NCBI RefSeq assembly: GCF_012726195.1
Contig: NZ_JAASAF010000004.1
Span: 374,027-438,026 of the forward strand
DNA from: Rhodococcus sp. HNM0563
GTDB lineage: Bacteria > Actinomycetota > Actinomycetes > Mycobacteriales > Mycobacteriaceae
Reading direction: 5' to 3'
Length of the DNA: 64,000 bases
Below the pieces are notes generated by a model. That model was given only the letters and a program-made list of their open reading frames with translations, did not search any database and had not been told where the DNA came from. The translations under genes were made by a program, and so were the position numbers. This document shows, piece by piece, positions 34,139 to 42,750 of the stretch (position 1 is its first letter; every line of letters starts with the position of its first letter).

Positions 34139-35032
34139 TCAGGGCTTGCGCGCGACAAGGACAGGGCAGGGCGCGTTGTGCAGAAGGTTCTGACTGGTGG
34201 AGCCGAGTAGAGCGGCGGCGAACTGGCCGCGCCCATGGCTGCCGACCACAGCGAGCTGCGCATCCTGCAGGTGGTTCAGTAGTACCTTCGCGGCGGGACC
34301 GCGATCGATGACGCGACGGACCTCGACGTCCGGATACTTGTCATGCAGACCCGCGAGGGACTCCGCGAGTACCGCCGACTCCGACTCTTCCACGGCCTCC
34401 CAGTCGACCAGCGCGGCCGTGGCACCGACGCCGAGTGCGGCGTCGCCGATCCACGAATGCACGGCCGAGAGCGGTGCTCCGAGGGTCTGCGCATATTCGA
34501 ACGCGTACTCCACTGCGGCAGAAGAGAGTTCGCTACCGTCCACGCCCACGACGATGGGCTTCGAGCTGGGGAGGGGATTGGAGGTGTCGCCTCGCCACAC
34601 CACCACCGGGCACGGTGCGTGGTTGGAGACGCGTACGACCGTCGAGCCGAGCAGGAAGTTTTCGACCTTGCCTGCGCCCGTGGCGCCGAGGACGACGACG
34701 CGAGCCTTTTCGGCGGCCTCGAGAATGGAGGTTGCTGCGGGCCCGGGGCCGATGAAGCTCTGCACCTCCAGGCCGGGATTGTCGGCACGCACGAGGTCGG
34801 CGACGTCGGCGAGGACCTGCTTACCGTCCTTCTCGAGTTGTTCGACCATCTGGGACTGGATCAGGACTGCAGCTTCGCTGTAGAAGATCCCCTCGCTGGG
34901 TAACGAATGAACGAGCTCGAGTGGCACCTCCAGACGCGCGGCGAGTGCGCCTGCCCAGCGGGCGGCTGCCGCAGAGGTTTCGGAACCGTCGACACCTGCA
35001 ACGACGGCCTTGCTGGTGCTCGGTGTGCTCAT
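34139..35032 (-). CDS. Universal stress protein, two Usp domains
   Basis: 297 residues. Two tandem Usp domains. First: VVAGVDGSETSAAAARWA at the start and the ATP-binding loop GATGAGKVENFLLGSTVVRV. Second: PIVVGVDGSELSSAAVEYAF and GSHGRGQFAAALLGSTSQNLL. Both retain the G-2x-G-9x-G(S/T) motif, so ATP binding is likely at both sites, as in the mycobacterial DosR-regulated two-domain Usps. ATG 35032 is preceded by GAAGGAG at good spacing. The gene is followed by the shared terminator and sits downstream of the CHAD-domain gene on the same strand (133-base gap). Confidence 0.93.
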   Translation of the reverse strand: MSTPSTSKAVVAGVDGSETSAAAARWAGALAARLEVPLELVHSLPSEGIFYSEAAVLIQSQMVEQLEKDGKQVLADVADLVRADNPGLEVQSFIGPGPAATSILEAAEKARVVVLGATGAGKVENFLLGSTVVRVSNHAPCPVVVWRGDTSNPLPSSKPIVVGVDGSELSSAAVEYAFEYAQTLGAPLSAVHSWIGDAALGVGATAALVDWEAVEESESAVLAESLAGLHDKYPDVEVRRVIDRGPAAKVLLNHLQDAQLAVVGSHGRGQFAAALLGSTSQNLLHNAPCPVLVARKP

Positions 35033-35165
35033 CGATGTCTCCTTCATTTGTACGGCGACCTGCGGGACGGGGCGACCGATCGGCTACGGATGTCACGTTA
35101 CGCCACACGGTTCCGGCGCATGCCCCGGAACCGCGTCGCGCCGTGGCGGGTCTCGAGGTCCTGAC

Positions 35166-36692
35166 TCAGCGCCACAACGTGCGTGCGGATTTGTATGCCT
35201 TCTTCCATGCCGCCTCGAGATGCACGGCCTGCTGAGCGCCGATCTCGGCTTCGAGCTGGTGAAGAACACCGAGCCCGAAACTGGACTCGGCAGAGTGCCC
35301 CTGCTCGGACGCCAGATCGAGCAGGTGGTCGCGTGCGACCACCGAATCCTGGAACTCGCCCAGCAGGTCCTGGAACTCGTCGAACCTGTCGAGTGCGTGC
35401 TCGGCGCGTTTCGGATGCAGCGGCGCGATCACCTCGATCGCGTAGCGCAGGCGCTTCGACCCCTTGCGTGCGCGGTGCATCCGTTCGTCGCGCTCTGTGT
35501 CGTCGGGGGCTTCGGCCACCCGGTCCACACGTTTCGTCACTTTCTTTGCGAGATCCTCGATCGACCGGGCGAGCTTTGCGGGTTTGGGACGGTGCTGCTT
35601 GTCGCGATTCTTCGGGGTGGCCGACAGTTCGCCGATCAGCGTGTCGAGACTGTCGATCAGTGCCAGATACCGATCGGAGTCGAGCGTCGTGATCGCTTCT
35701 GCGCGTGCCGCAATCGATTTGGCGGTGAAGTACTCGTCGATGCGCGCGCGGGTGGCCTCGCGATACCGTTCGACGCTGATCTCCGCGACTCGATCGGCGA
35801 GTCGTTCGTGCTGGACCTCGAGATCGCGGGACGGGCTCAGACATCTTCCGAGCCAGCGCAGTTCCTCGACGAGTGCGGTGTCGATCGCGAAATCGTCTGC
35901 GTAGGTCTGCAGGGCACTGCGGAGGCGGCGGGCTGCTTTGCGCATGCTGTGCACCGCGTCGGGTGCGTCGCGGCGCACGGCGATGTCGGACATCAACAGC
36001 GTCTGTCGCTCGTGTGCGAGATAGTCGCGCAGGTAGCCTGCGGTACCGCGCAGGGGTTCGGTGGCCGGGATGAGGTCGCCGAGGACCCGGTGCACCTTCG
36101 ACGGACTCGGGGAGCGTGTGATGCCTTCCGCACCGAGGAGTTCTTCGACAGAATCCAGGATGGAGGGGTCGGCCCCCCGCCCGAGTTCGACCTCGATCTC
36201 CCGCCACTGCGGTTCGGCGTCGTCGATGCTGCGGATCGCGGTCACATCGTCGATGACCACTTCGGCGAGCAGCGCACCGTCGGCCCCTCGGAGCCGATAC
36301 CGACGGCGTCGAGTGTTCAGTAGCGCGGCGAGCGCCACAGGGCGATTCCGCCGAACCCCGCGGAGCAATCCGAGCAGCGCATCGGGCACAAGGTCGGTGG
36401 GACCGCTCGCCGCGAACGGATGATGCAGTTCGGTCCGGGTGTCGTCGCCGACAGGAAGCTTCGAATGCCAGCCTGCGTCATCGCCACCCTCACGCCTGCG
36501 AAGGGTGATCTTCGATCGCAGCAACTGCAGATCAGGGGTATCGAAGTATTGGGCGGACAGATCGACCGTGTCGGTGTCGATCGACGTGACTCCCGCGATC
36601 CCGGAGAGATCGGGCACGTCCTGGTCGGATGTCGCCGTGTACTTGCGTTCGGTCTCTTCGGATACCGATGTGGTCGATCTCGCCGGCGTCAT
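35166..36692 (-). CDS. CYTH and CHAD domain protein
   Basis: 508 residues from ATG 36692, preceded by ACAGGAGG. N-terminal CYTH domain: SEETERKY (the E-x-E-x-K type motif), TVDLSAQYFDTPDLQL, ITLRRREGGDDAGWHSKLPV. C-terminal CHAD domain: VHSMRKAARRLRSALQTY and HRARKGSKRLRYAIEVI, with conserved His and basic residues that bind phosphate polymer. CYTH enzymes act on triphosphates; CHAD domains bind polyphosphate granules, so the fusion is probably a polyphosphate-associated protein. An adjacent Usp gene suggests a stress setting. Confidence 0.92.
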   Translation of the reverse strand: MTPARSTTSVSEETERKYTATSDQDVPDLSGIAGVTSIDTDTVDLSAQYFDTPDLQLLRSKITLRRREGGDDAGWHSKLPVGDDTRTELHHPFAASGPTDLVPDALLGLLRGVRRNRPVALAALLNTRRRRYRLRGADGALLAEVVIDDVTAIRSIDDAEPQWREIEVELGRGADPSILDSVEELLGAEGITRSPSPSKVHRVLGDLIPATEPLRGTAGYLRDYLAHERQTLLMSDIAVRRDAPDAVHSMRKAARRLRSALQTYADDFAIDTALVEELRWLGRCLSPSRDLEVQHERLADRVAEISVERYREATRARIDEYFTAKSIAARAEAITTLDSDRYLALIDSLDTLIGELSATPKNRDKQHRPKPAKLARSIEDLAKKVTKRVDRVAEAPDDTERDERMHRARKGSKRLRYAIEVIAPLHPKRAEHALDRFDEFQDLLGEFQDSVVARDHLLDLASEQGHSAESSFGLGVLHQLEAEIGAQQAVHLEAAWKKAYKSARTLWR

Positions 36693-36875
36693 GATCCTCC
36701 TGTCGGTGGTGTGCACCGAGTGCTCCCTGGAATGCAACTGTGCCATCGAGTTCCCGATATGTCCCGAGTGCAGGATGTGAAACACAACAAAGCCCGGGAG
36801 AAAGGGCACTTGGACTCTGGTCTTCTGCCGATTTCCGGGTGATCATGGGGAAACGCGCGCCTCCGGAGGGTGAGA

Positions 36876-37400
36876 ATGAGGATTTTGGTGGCGGTGGGGA
36901 GCAAGCATGGCTCCACCGCGGAACTCGCAACGGCTTTGGCTGCGGGCCTGCGTCATCACGGCGCCGACGTCGATGTTCGCGCGCCCGAGGCGGTCTCGAG
37001 TGTTGCCGATTACGACGTCGTGATCGTGGGTAGCGCTGTCTACCGCAACCGGTGGCTGCGCGCGGTTCGAGATTTCCTCGACGAGCACGCCGTGGCCCTG
37101 CGACGCCGGGATGTCTTCCTCTTCTCGTCCGGACCGATAAAGGAGCAGGGGCGTCCCGTGAACAACAATTACGACGTCGCGCCCGCCATGGCCCGCACAG
37201 GTGCTCTCGAACACCGTACGTTCGCAGGAAAGATCGATCCGGCCGTACTCAGTGCCGGTGAGCGAGTGGTGGTCCGGATGACCGGGGCTCGGCTCGGCGA
37301 CTTCCGTGACTGGGACGAGATCGGTTCGTGGGCGTCGGAGATCGTCGCGGGGGTGTCGGGACGCACCGGGGCGCGAGTCCCCACCGAACAGATCCGATAA
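36876..37400 (+). CDS. Flavodoxin-domain protein
   Basis: 174 residues from ATG 36876; GGAGGG lies 6 bases upstream, while GTG 36870 abuts it. FMN phosphate loop VAVGSKHGSTAELATAL, then YDVVIVGSAVYRNRWLRAVRDFL and VFLFSSGPI, typical of the short flavodoxins related to protoporphyrinogen oxidase HemG and to mycobacterial flavodoxin-like proteins. A redox role with FMN is expected. It stands between divergent and convergent genes and has no operon partners. Confidence 0.85.
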   Translation: MRILVAVGSKHGSTAELATALAAGLRHHGADVDVRAPEAVSSVADYDVVIVGSAVYRNRWLRAVRDFLDEHAVALRRRDVFLFSSGPIKEQGRPVNNNYDVAPAMARTGALEHRTFAGKIDPAVLSAGERVVVRMTGARLGDFRDWDEIGSWASEIVAGVSGRTGARVPTEQIR

Positions 37401-37417
37401 CCGGGCCGAGGCGCGCT

Positions 37418-37924
37418 TCAGCTGCCCGGGAGGCGGTAGTGCTCGGAAAGCTCCTCGGCACGTTCCCACATCGACCAATCGATCGGCCTGCCGTCGAGCT
37501 GGGCTTCGACGACCTCCAACCCGGCGTGCCAGCCCGCACCGTGCGCATACGCGTCGTCCTCGGTGTCCGTGGTGTGGGTGAGGGTGAGCCAGCATCCGCC
37601 GGATCCGTCGGGTGCCAACTCCCAGTGAAGTATGTCGGAGTCCCACATCAGCTCGAGAATTCGTCCGGGGTGCACTACCAGGACCGAACCGCTCGCGGTA
37701 TGCCCAGCGGGAAGATCGAAGCGGCGTACCTGTTCACCGGTGGTGCGGAACTGTAGTTGTGCACCCGGGGTGAGGTCCCAGTCGACGGAGGCGGGAAACC
37801 AGGCGTCGAGGTACTCGGACTCGGTGAGGACACTCCACACCCTCTCGGGAGAGTGAGGGAAGCCACGTTCGAAGCGCAGGGCCACCCGGCCGTCGTAAGT
37901 ACGAGAAATGCTGCCGAGACTCAT
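37418..37924 (-). CDS. SRPBCC (START/AHSA1-like) family protein
   Basis: 168 residues, start ATG 37924 after GGAGGATCC. Begins with ALRFERGFPHSPERVWSVLTESEYLDAWFPA, the N-terminal strand-helix of SRPBCC folds, followed by GRILELMWDSDILHWELAP and CWLTLTHTTD. The Activator-of-Hsp90-ATPase-homologue-1-like group binds hydrophobic ligands. No catalytic residue can be named. It is the second gene after the pseudouridine synthase, 38 bases apart on the same strand. Confidence 0.85.
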   Translation of the reverse strand: MSLGSISRTYDGRVALRFERGFPHSPERVWSVLTESEYLDAWFPASVDWDLTPGAQLQFRTTGEQVRRFDLPAGHTASGSVLVVHPGRILELMWDSDILHWELAPDGSGGCWLTLTHTTDTEDDAYAHGAGWHAGLEVVEAQLDGRPIDWSMWERAEELSEHYRLPGS

Positions 37925-37962
37925 GGATCCTCCACGACGAGAAGCCCGTGCTGCCAACGGGG

Positions 37963-38874
37963 TCAGGGGGTGCTGTGGTTCCATGCTGCCAGGTTTCTGC
38001 GGCTTGTGAAGCGAGTCCGCCGACCCGTGATCGGATCGTCGAATTCGACCGCGCGCGCGAGTAGCTGGAGCGGTGACGAATAGTCGTCGCGGGCAACGTC
38101 GTACACGTGTGGGTAGAGGGGATCGCCCATGATCGGCAGACCAAGGGAGTTCATGTGTACGCGCAATTGGTGCGTTTTCCCCGTCCTCGGTAACAGTCGG
38201 TACAGCGCACGATCGCCGCGGACATCGTGCACGTCGAGGCAGGTAACGGCGTTGACCTCACCCGGGACTTCGCGCGCCTGGAGAACGCCGCGTTCCTTCA
38301 CGATGCGGCTTCGCGTCTCGAGAGGGAATCCGAGGTGCGGCGCAGCGGGTGCCACCGCTTCGTACTCTTTCTCGACCATTCGGTTCTCGAAGAGCATCTG
38401 ATAGGCGCGGCGAACCTCACGGCGAACCGTGAACACCAGTACCCCGGCGGTGAGGCGGTCGAGTCGGTGCGCGGGTGTGAGTTCGGGAAGGTCGAGCTCG
38501 CGGCGCAGTCGCACGAGTGCGGTTTCCGCAACCCACGAACCTCGGGGGGTAGTGGGAAGGAAATGGGGTTTGTCGGCAACGAGCAGATTGTCGTCATGAT
38601 GAAGAATGTCGATTTCGAACGGAACACGTGCCTCAGCAGGCGGATCGCGATAGAGAAACACGAACGTGCGCGGAACGCAGGGACTGGTACGTGAGATCAC
38701 AGTTCCGTCACCGGAGAAGACCTCACCCGAATCGATCTTCTCTTCGATCCGTGCTGCATCGTCGGGAAAACGGGTGCGCAGGTACTCCACCACCGTCTCC
38801 GACATGCAGTTTTCCGGAATTCGCAGGCGGGTCGGATTCAGTCCGTCTCGGACGGGAAGGGGAGCGTCGGGCAC
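37963..38874 (-). CDS. RluA-family pseudouridine synthase
   Basis: 303 residues. Catalytic motif PAHRLDRLTAGVLVF with the essential Asp, preceded by LLVADKPHFLPTTP and followed by EKEYEAV and RTGKTHQLRVHMNSLGLPIMGDPLYP, all standard RluA blocks. Converts specific uridines in rRNA or tRNA to pseudouridine. The N-terminal CMSETVVEYLRTRFP region resembles the short S4-less extension of RluA-like proteins. The ATG 38874 lies 145 bases from the divergent mycolyltransferase gene. Confidence 0.92.
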   Translation of the reverse strand: MPDAPLPVRDGLNPTRLRIPENCMSETVVEYLRTRFPDDAARIEEKIDSGEVFSGDGTVISRTSPCVPRTFVFLYRDPPAEARVPFEIDILHHDDNLLVADKPHFLPTTPRGSWVAETALVRLRRELDLPELTPAHRLDRLTAGVLVFTVRREVRRAYQMLFENRMVEKEYEAVAPAAPHLGFPLETRSRIVKERGVLQAREVPGEVNAVTCLDVHDVRGDRALYRLLPRTGKTHQLRVHMNSLGLPIMGDPLYPHVYDVARDDYSSPLQLLARAVEFDDPITGRRTRFTSRRNLAAWNHSTP

Positions 38875-39019
38875 GTCGAGACACGGTAGCCGCCGAGTCG
38901 CCGATTTCGGTTTCGGCTTTGCAGGATAACGATTGTGTGCAAGCCTGCTTAAGTCTCGCGCGCACTTATATCGTGTGACGAGAGTGATTTCTGGGGTAAA
39001 CGTTCAAGGAGAGCTTGGT

Positions 39020-40012
39020 GTGACGAATTCGTCCGATAACGGAACGCGGCGGGGAGTGCGCGCCCTCGTGCGGCTGCTCGTAGCGGCGATCGTGGTCCCG
39101 CTCGCGCTCGTATTCGCAGGAATCGGGGCAGGTACCGCGTCAGCAGACCCGTACACCCGATTCTCCGAGGACTGGGTCGCCGCACCCGGCGGTGTCGGCC
39201 AGATCAAGGTGCGCATCTGGCACGCGAACAACGGCAGCAACAAGGCTGTCTATCTGCTCGACGGCCTGCGCGCCACCGATGATGTCAGCGGTTGGGAGCA
39301 CGAGACCAATGCGGCATGGCTGGCCGACAACGGCATCAACGTCGTGATGCCGGTGGGCGGTCAGTCGAGCTTCTACGCCGACTGGTACGCGCCGAGCAAC
39401 TTCAACGGCCAGAAGTACACCTACAAGTGGGAATCGTTCCTCACCCAGAATCTCCCCGATCATCTCGCTGCCGCGTACGGCATCTCCCGCAGCAACAACG
39501 CGGTCGTCGGGTTGTCCATGGGTGGTAACGCCGCGCTGATCCTCGCCGCTTATCACCGCGACCAGTTCGGCTTCGCAGGCTCGCTGTCCGGGTACTTGAA
39601 CCTGTCGGCGCCCGGTATGCGCGAAGCGATCCGCATCGCCATGCTCGATGCAGGCGGATTCAACTCCGATGCCATGTGGGGCCCGCCCTGGGATTCCGCG
39701 TGGCTGCGCCACGACCCGTTCGTCGCGGCACCCAAGATGCGCGGGCTGCCGATGTGGATCGCGGCCTCGAGTGGCCTGCCCGGTGAGCACGACCGCCCGA
39801 ACTCCGCGATCGGCGTGTTCAACACTGCCAACGCGATGGGCCTCGAAGCGCTCGCACTCGCGCAGAACCGCGCATTCCAGGTCCGCCTGGCCACACTCGG
39901 TATCGACTCCGCGCACTTCTCCTTCCCTGCCACCGGCACCCACACGTGGGGCTACTGGCAGGACGAGCTGTGGGAGATGCTCCCGATGATGAAGGCGTCG
40001 ATTGGCGCCTGA
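39020..40012 (+). CDS. Mycolyltransferase (antigen 85 / Fbp family), secreted
   Basis: 330 residues from GTG 39020 (AAGGAGAG 6 bases upstream). Signal peptide RRGVRALVRLLVAAIVVP ending TASA-DPYTR. Alpha/beta-hydrolase fold: VYLLDGLRATDDVSGWE, NVVMPVGGQSSFYADWYAPS, nucleophile Ser166 in VVGLSMGGNAALI and terminal His in GTHTWGYW. Antigen 85 enzymes transfer mycolic acids between trehalose monomycolate and arabinogalactan at the cell envelope. The presence of one is good evidence that the organism makes mycolates. Shorter than some corynebacterial Cmt proteins, which have a C-terminal extension. Confidence 0.95.
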   Translation: MTNSSDNGTRRGVRALVRLLVAAIVVPLALVFAGIGAGTASADPYTRFSEDWVAAPGGVGQIKVRIWHANNGSNKAVYLLDGLRATDDVSGWEHETNAAWLADNGINVVMPVGGQSSFYADWYAPSNFNGQKYTYKWESFLTQNLPDHLAAAYGISRSNNAVVGLSMGGNAALILAAYHRDQFGFAGSLSGYLNLSAPGMREAIRIAMLDAGGFNSDAMWGPPWDSAWLRHDPFVAAPKMRGLPMWIAASSGLPGEHDRPNSAIGVFNTANAMGLEALALAQNRAFQVRLATLGIDSAHFSFPATGTHTWGYWQDELWEMLPMMKASIGA

Positions 40013-40871
40013 CTCCACCGCATCACCGGTAGCGCCGGTCACCTACTTGGTGACCGGCGCTACCAGTGGTGTGGGGGAGGCAACTGCTCGATCACTCGGT
40101 GCCGCGGGAGCTACGGTCCTGCTCGCAGGCCGCAACACGGCCGCGGGTGAACGAATCGCATCGGAGATCGGCCCCAACGCGTCGATGCACCGTCTCGACC
40201 TGGCCGACCTCGATTCGGTCCATGAGTTCTCCCGCACCCTCGGTGACCGCACGATCGACGTGCTCGTCAACAACGCCGGGGTCATGGCGCTGCCACTGAC
40301 CCGGACACGGGACGGGTTCGAGATGCAGTTCGGTACCAATCACCTCGGTCATTTCGCCCTGACCGGCCTGCTGCTCGACCGCATCACCACGCGCGTCGTC
40401 ACCGTGTCCAGCGCTGCCTACCTTCTCGGCCGGCTGGACCTCGACGACCTCAACTGGGAATATCGCCGCTACAGCAGGGCGGGCGCCTACGCGCAGTCCA
40501 AGCTCGCGAATCTGGTGTTCAGCCTCGAACTGGAGCGGCGCCTGGCGGCGGCTCGTTCGCGGTTGCGTGCGATCGCTGTTCACCCCGGGTACGCCGCCAC
40601 AGAAGTCGGGAGCAACACCGGCACATGGTTCGACGGCCTCTTCGGTTTCGGCAAGAAGATCCTGCAACGCACTTCCGCGCAGGGCGCTGAATCAGTGGTG
40701 TACGCCGCGACGGAGCCGACGATGGCCGGTGGTCTGATCGGACCGCACATGCTGCTGTACGGCTCACCTCACCAGGCCCGGATTGCGCAGCGGGCACGCG
40801 ACCGCGATGTCGCCCGCAGGCTGTGGGAACTGTCGGAGAAGTACACCGCAGTGACGTTCTCCCCGCAGTGA
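40002..40871 (+). CDS. SDR family oxidoreductase
   Basis: 289 residues from TTG 40002, which overlaps the end of the mycolyltransferase gene by 11 bases. Cofactor motif VTGATSGVGEATARSL, VLVNNAGVMALPL, catalytic Ser in VVTVSSAAY and YAQSK (Y-x3-K). It looks like the retinol-dehydrogenase-like group, with FEMQFGTNHLGHFALTGLLL. A clear paralogue lies at 47078 (FEMQIGTNHLGHFALTALLL). Substrate unknown; the overlap makes joint transcription with the mycolyltransferase likely. Confidence 0.87.
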   Translation: MAPDSTASPVAPVTYLVTGATSGVGEATARSLGAAGATVLLAGRNTAAGERIASEIGPNASMHRLDLADLDSVHEFSRTLGDRTIDVLVNNAGVMALPLTRTRDGFEMQFGTNHLGHFALTGLLLDRITTRVVTVSSAAYLLGRLDLDDLNWEYRRYSRAGAYAQSKLANLVFSLELERRLAAARSRLRAIAVHPGYAATEVGSNTGTWFDGLFGFGKKILQRTSAQGAESVVYAATEPTMAGGLIGPHMLLYGSPHQARIAQRARDRDVARRLWELSEKYTAVTFSPQ

Positions 40872-40879
40872 CGTTATCT

Positions 40880-42019
40880 CTACCGACCGAAGGGCGACCC
40901 TGGTTCGAACGTGAACAGCGGCGGTGCCGTATTCGTCGAACCGCCGCCGTTCCCACCGCCACCGCCCCCGCCGGTTTCCGATTGCTCCGGTTCAGCGTCG
41001 GATTCGTTGTCGAAGTCGTCGTTGCGGGAACGGTCGCGGCGAGAGGACCATCCGGTCTCGGTCGTCGTAGGGGAGAGCGAGGTCGTGGGGGACGGTTCGG
41101 TGGTGGTCTCCGGGGAGGATGTTTCCGTCACGGTTTCGGGCGTCACGGTCGTCGTGACCGGGGGCGGGGCAGCGGTCGTCGTGCTCGGCTCCGACGTCGT
41201 GGCCGGTGTAGTGGTGATCGGGTCGCGCGGGTAGTCCCCGAGGTCCACTCGTAGGGTCGCTTCGCTCGGACTCGGGACACTCTGTTCTGCGGGCGCGCGA
41301 CCGGTGAACGCGAACACCGCGACCGCAACCAACGCTGCGACCCCGGCTGCAGATGCGCCCCAGGCCACGATCGCGCGTCGTGGTTTCCCGGGAGCAGGGA
41401 AACCTGCACGATCGACAGGATCGATCCGGCGACCCATCGCCGCGCGTTCCGCTGCGGAGGGCGGCGCGGTGAGGACTCGGTCGCGAAGGTACGGCGGCGG
41501 CGGTGTCGTCGAAAGTCGAACGAGTTGTCCGGCCGGGTCGGTGACGGCAGCCTTCGCGTGCTCGAGCGCAGTCCCGGCATCGAAACCCCCGCCGAGGATC
41601 GCGGCGACCTGAGCTTCGGTGAACCCGTGCCGCACGGTGAGGTCGACCGCCTCGAGATCTGCCGGATCCAGCGCGTGTACCGGCGGGAGAACGGTGGTCT
41701 CGGCGTCGGCGTCGGCTTCGGGTCCTGCGGGGACGTAGCCCGGCGCAGTACCGCCGGAGTCGCGCACGCACTCCGACCGCGCAATTGCGTACAGCCAGGC
41801 CCTGAACATGTCGGGATCACGTAGCGTCCGGATCCGTTCGATTGCGATCCACACGGCATCGTGGACCACGTCGGACGCGCTGGACGGATCGAGGAACCCG
41901 CGCACGTACCCGTACAGCATCGCGGCATGAAGGTCGTAGACGTCGGCGGCCGAGTCGCCGGCCTTCGCTCGCAGCGCCGCGACGAGCGAACGGTCTGATC
42001 CTCCCGAATGCCGGCTCAA
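40880..42019 (-). CDS. ECF sigma-factor-like protein with C-terminal membrane anchor
   Basis: 379 residues. Residues about 25-90 resemble sigma region 2 (DLHAAMLYGYVRGFLDPSSASDVVHDAVWIAIERIR, MFRAWLYAIARSE) and about 120-165 a region-4-like segment (LEAVDLTVRHGFTEAQVAAILGG). Residues about 216-239 are a single membrane helix, followed by about 140 residues of Thr/Pro/Ser-rich extracytoplasmic sequence and a Gly/Asn tail. A sigma-like cytoplasmic domain with an external mucin-like domain suggests a membrane-tethered regulator. The stop faces the SDR stop 8 bases away. Confidence 0.82.
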   Translation of the reverse strand: MSRHSGGSDRSLVAALRAKAGDSAADVYDLHAAMLYGYVRGFLDPSSASDVVHDAVWIAIERIRTLRDPDMFRAWLYAIARSECVRDSGGTAPGYVPAGPEADADAETTVLPPVHALDPADLEAVDLTVRHGFTEAQVAAILGGGFDAGTALEHAKAAVTDPAGQLVRLSTTPPPPYLRDRVLTAPPSAAERAAMGRRIDPVDRAGFPAPGKPRRAIVAWGASAAGVAALVAVAVFAFTGRAPAEQSVPSPSEATLRVDLGDYPRDPITTTPATTSEPSTTTAAPPPVTTTVTPETVTETSSPETTTEPSPTTSLSPTTTETGWSSRRDRSRNDDFDNESDAEPEQSETGGGGGGGNGGGSTNTAPPLFTFEPGSPFGR

Positions 42020-42114
42020 ATCGTCGAACCTTCCGTGTCGGAATCGGTCGTGTCGTCCGGCGCAGTCTACGAGGGAACCCGTGTGCCGGTCGCCCGGACC
42101 TCTGCGACGGTCGG

Positions 42115-42750
42115 TCAGCGACGGATGTAGCCGAGTTCGGTGGCGGCCGCGACCGCCGAGGTGCGTGAGTCGACACCGAGTTTGGTGTAGATGTGCGCGA
42201 GGTGCGATTTGACGGTGCCTTCGGTCAGATGCAATCGCCGTCCGATCCGCTGGTTGGACAGTCCCTCGGAGACGAGCGTGAGGACCTCGACCTCGCGCCG
42301 GGTCAATGCTGTCCCCGGATTGCGCAGCCGGGTGACGAGCCGGTCGGCCACGGCGGGCGCCAAGGTGGTGCGTCCGGCCGCGGCGGTGCGGATCCCCGCG
42401 GCAAGATCCTCCGGGGGAGCGTCCTTGAGGAGATAACCGGTTGCGCCGGCCTCGATCGCGGGGAGGGTATCGGCATCGGTGCCGTAGGTCGTCACGACCA
42501 GTATCCGCGGCGCGTCGGGACGGGAGGTGATCGCAGCGGTGGCCTCTGCGCCGGTCATTCCACCGCCGAACTGAAGATCCATGACGACGACGTCGATGTC
42601 ACCCTCCGCTGCGCGAGAAACAGCTTCCTCTGCCGTCGCCGCCTCCGCGACCACCTCCATGCCCGGTTCGGTGTCGAGGACGGCGCGTAAACCGGCTCGC
42701 ACGACCGGATGGTCGTCGGCCAGCAGCAATCGGATCGGTGCTTCGTTCAC
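42115..42750 (-). CDS. NarL/LuxR-family response regulator
   Basis: 211 residues. Receiver domain with phospho-acceptor Asp58 (VVVMDLQFGG), ADDHPVVRAG, TTYGTD and LLKDAPPE; C-terminal helix-turn-helix LTRREVEVLTLVSEGLSNQRIGRRLHLTEGTVKSHLAHIY, a standard GerE domain. DNA-binding activator driven by the histidine kinase gene that overlaps it by 4 bases upstream. The likely target is the adjacent divergent ABC exporter operon starting at 44156, as in many LiaR/DesR-like systems. Confidence 0.95.
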   Translation of the reverse strand: MNEAPIRLLLADDHPVVRAGLRAVLDTEPGMEVVAEAATAEEAVSRAAEGDIDVVVMDLQFGGGMTGAEATAAITSRPDAPRILVVTTYGTDADTLPAIEAGATGYLLKDAPPEDLAAGIRTAAAGRTTLAPAVADRLVTRLRNPGTALTRREVEVLTLVSEGLSNQRIGRRLHLTEGTVKSHLAHIYTKLGVDSRTSAVAAATELGYIRR

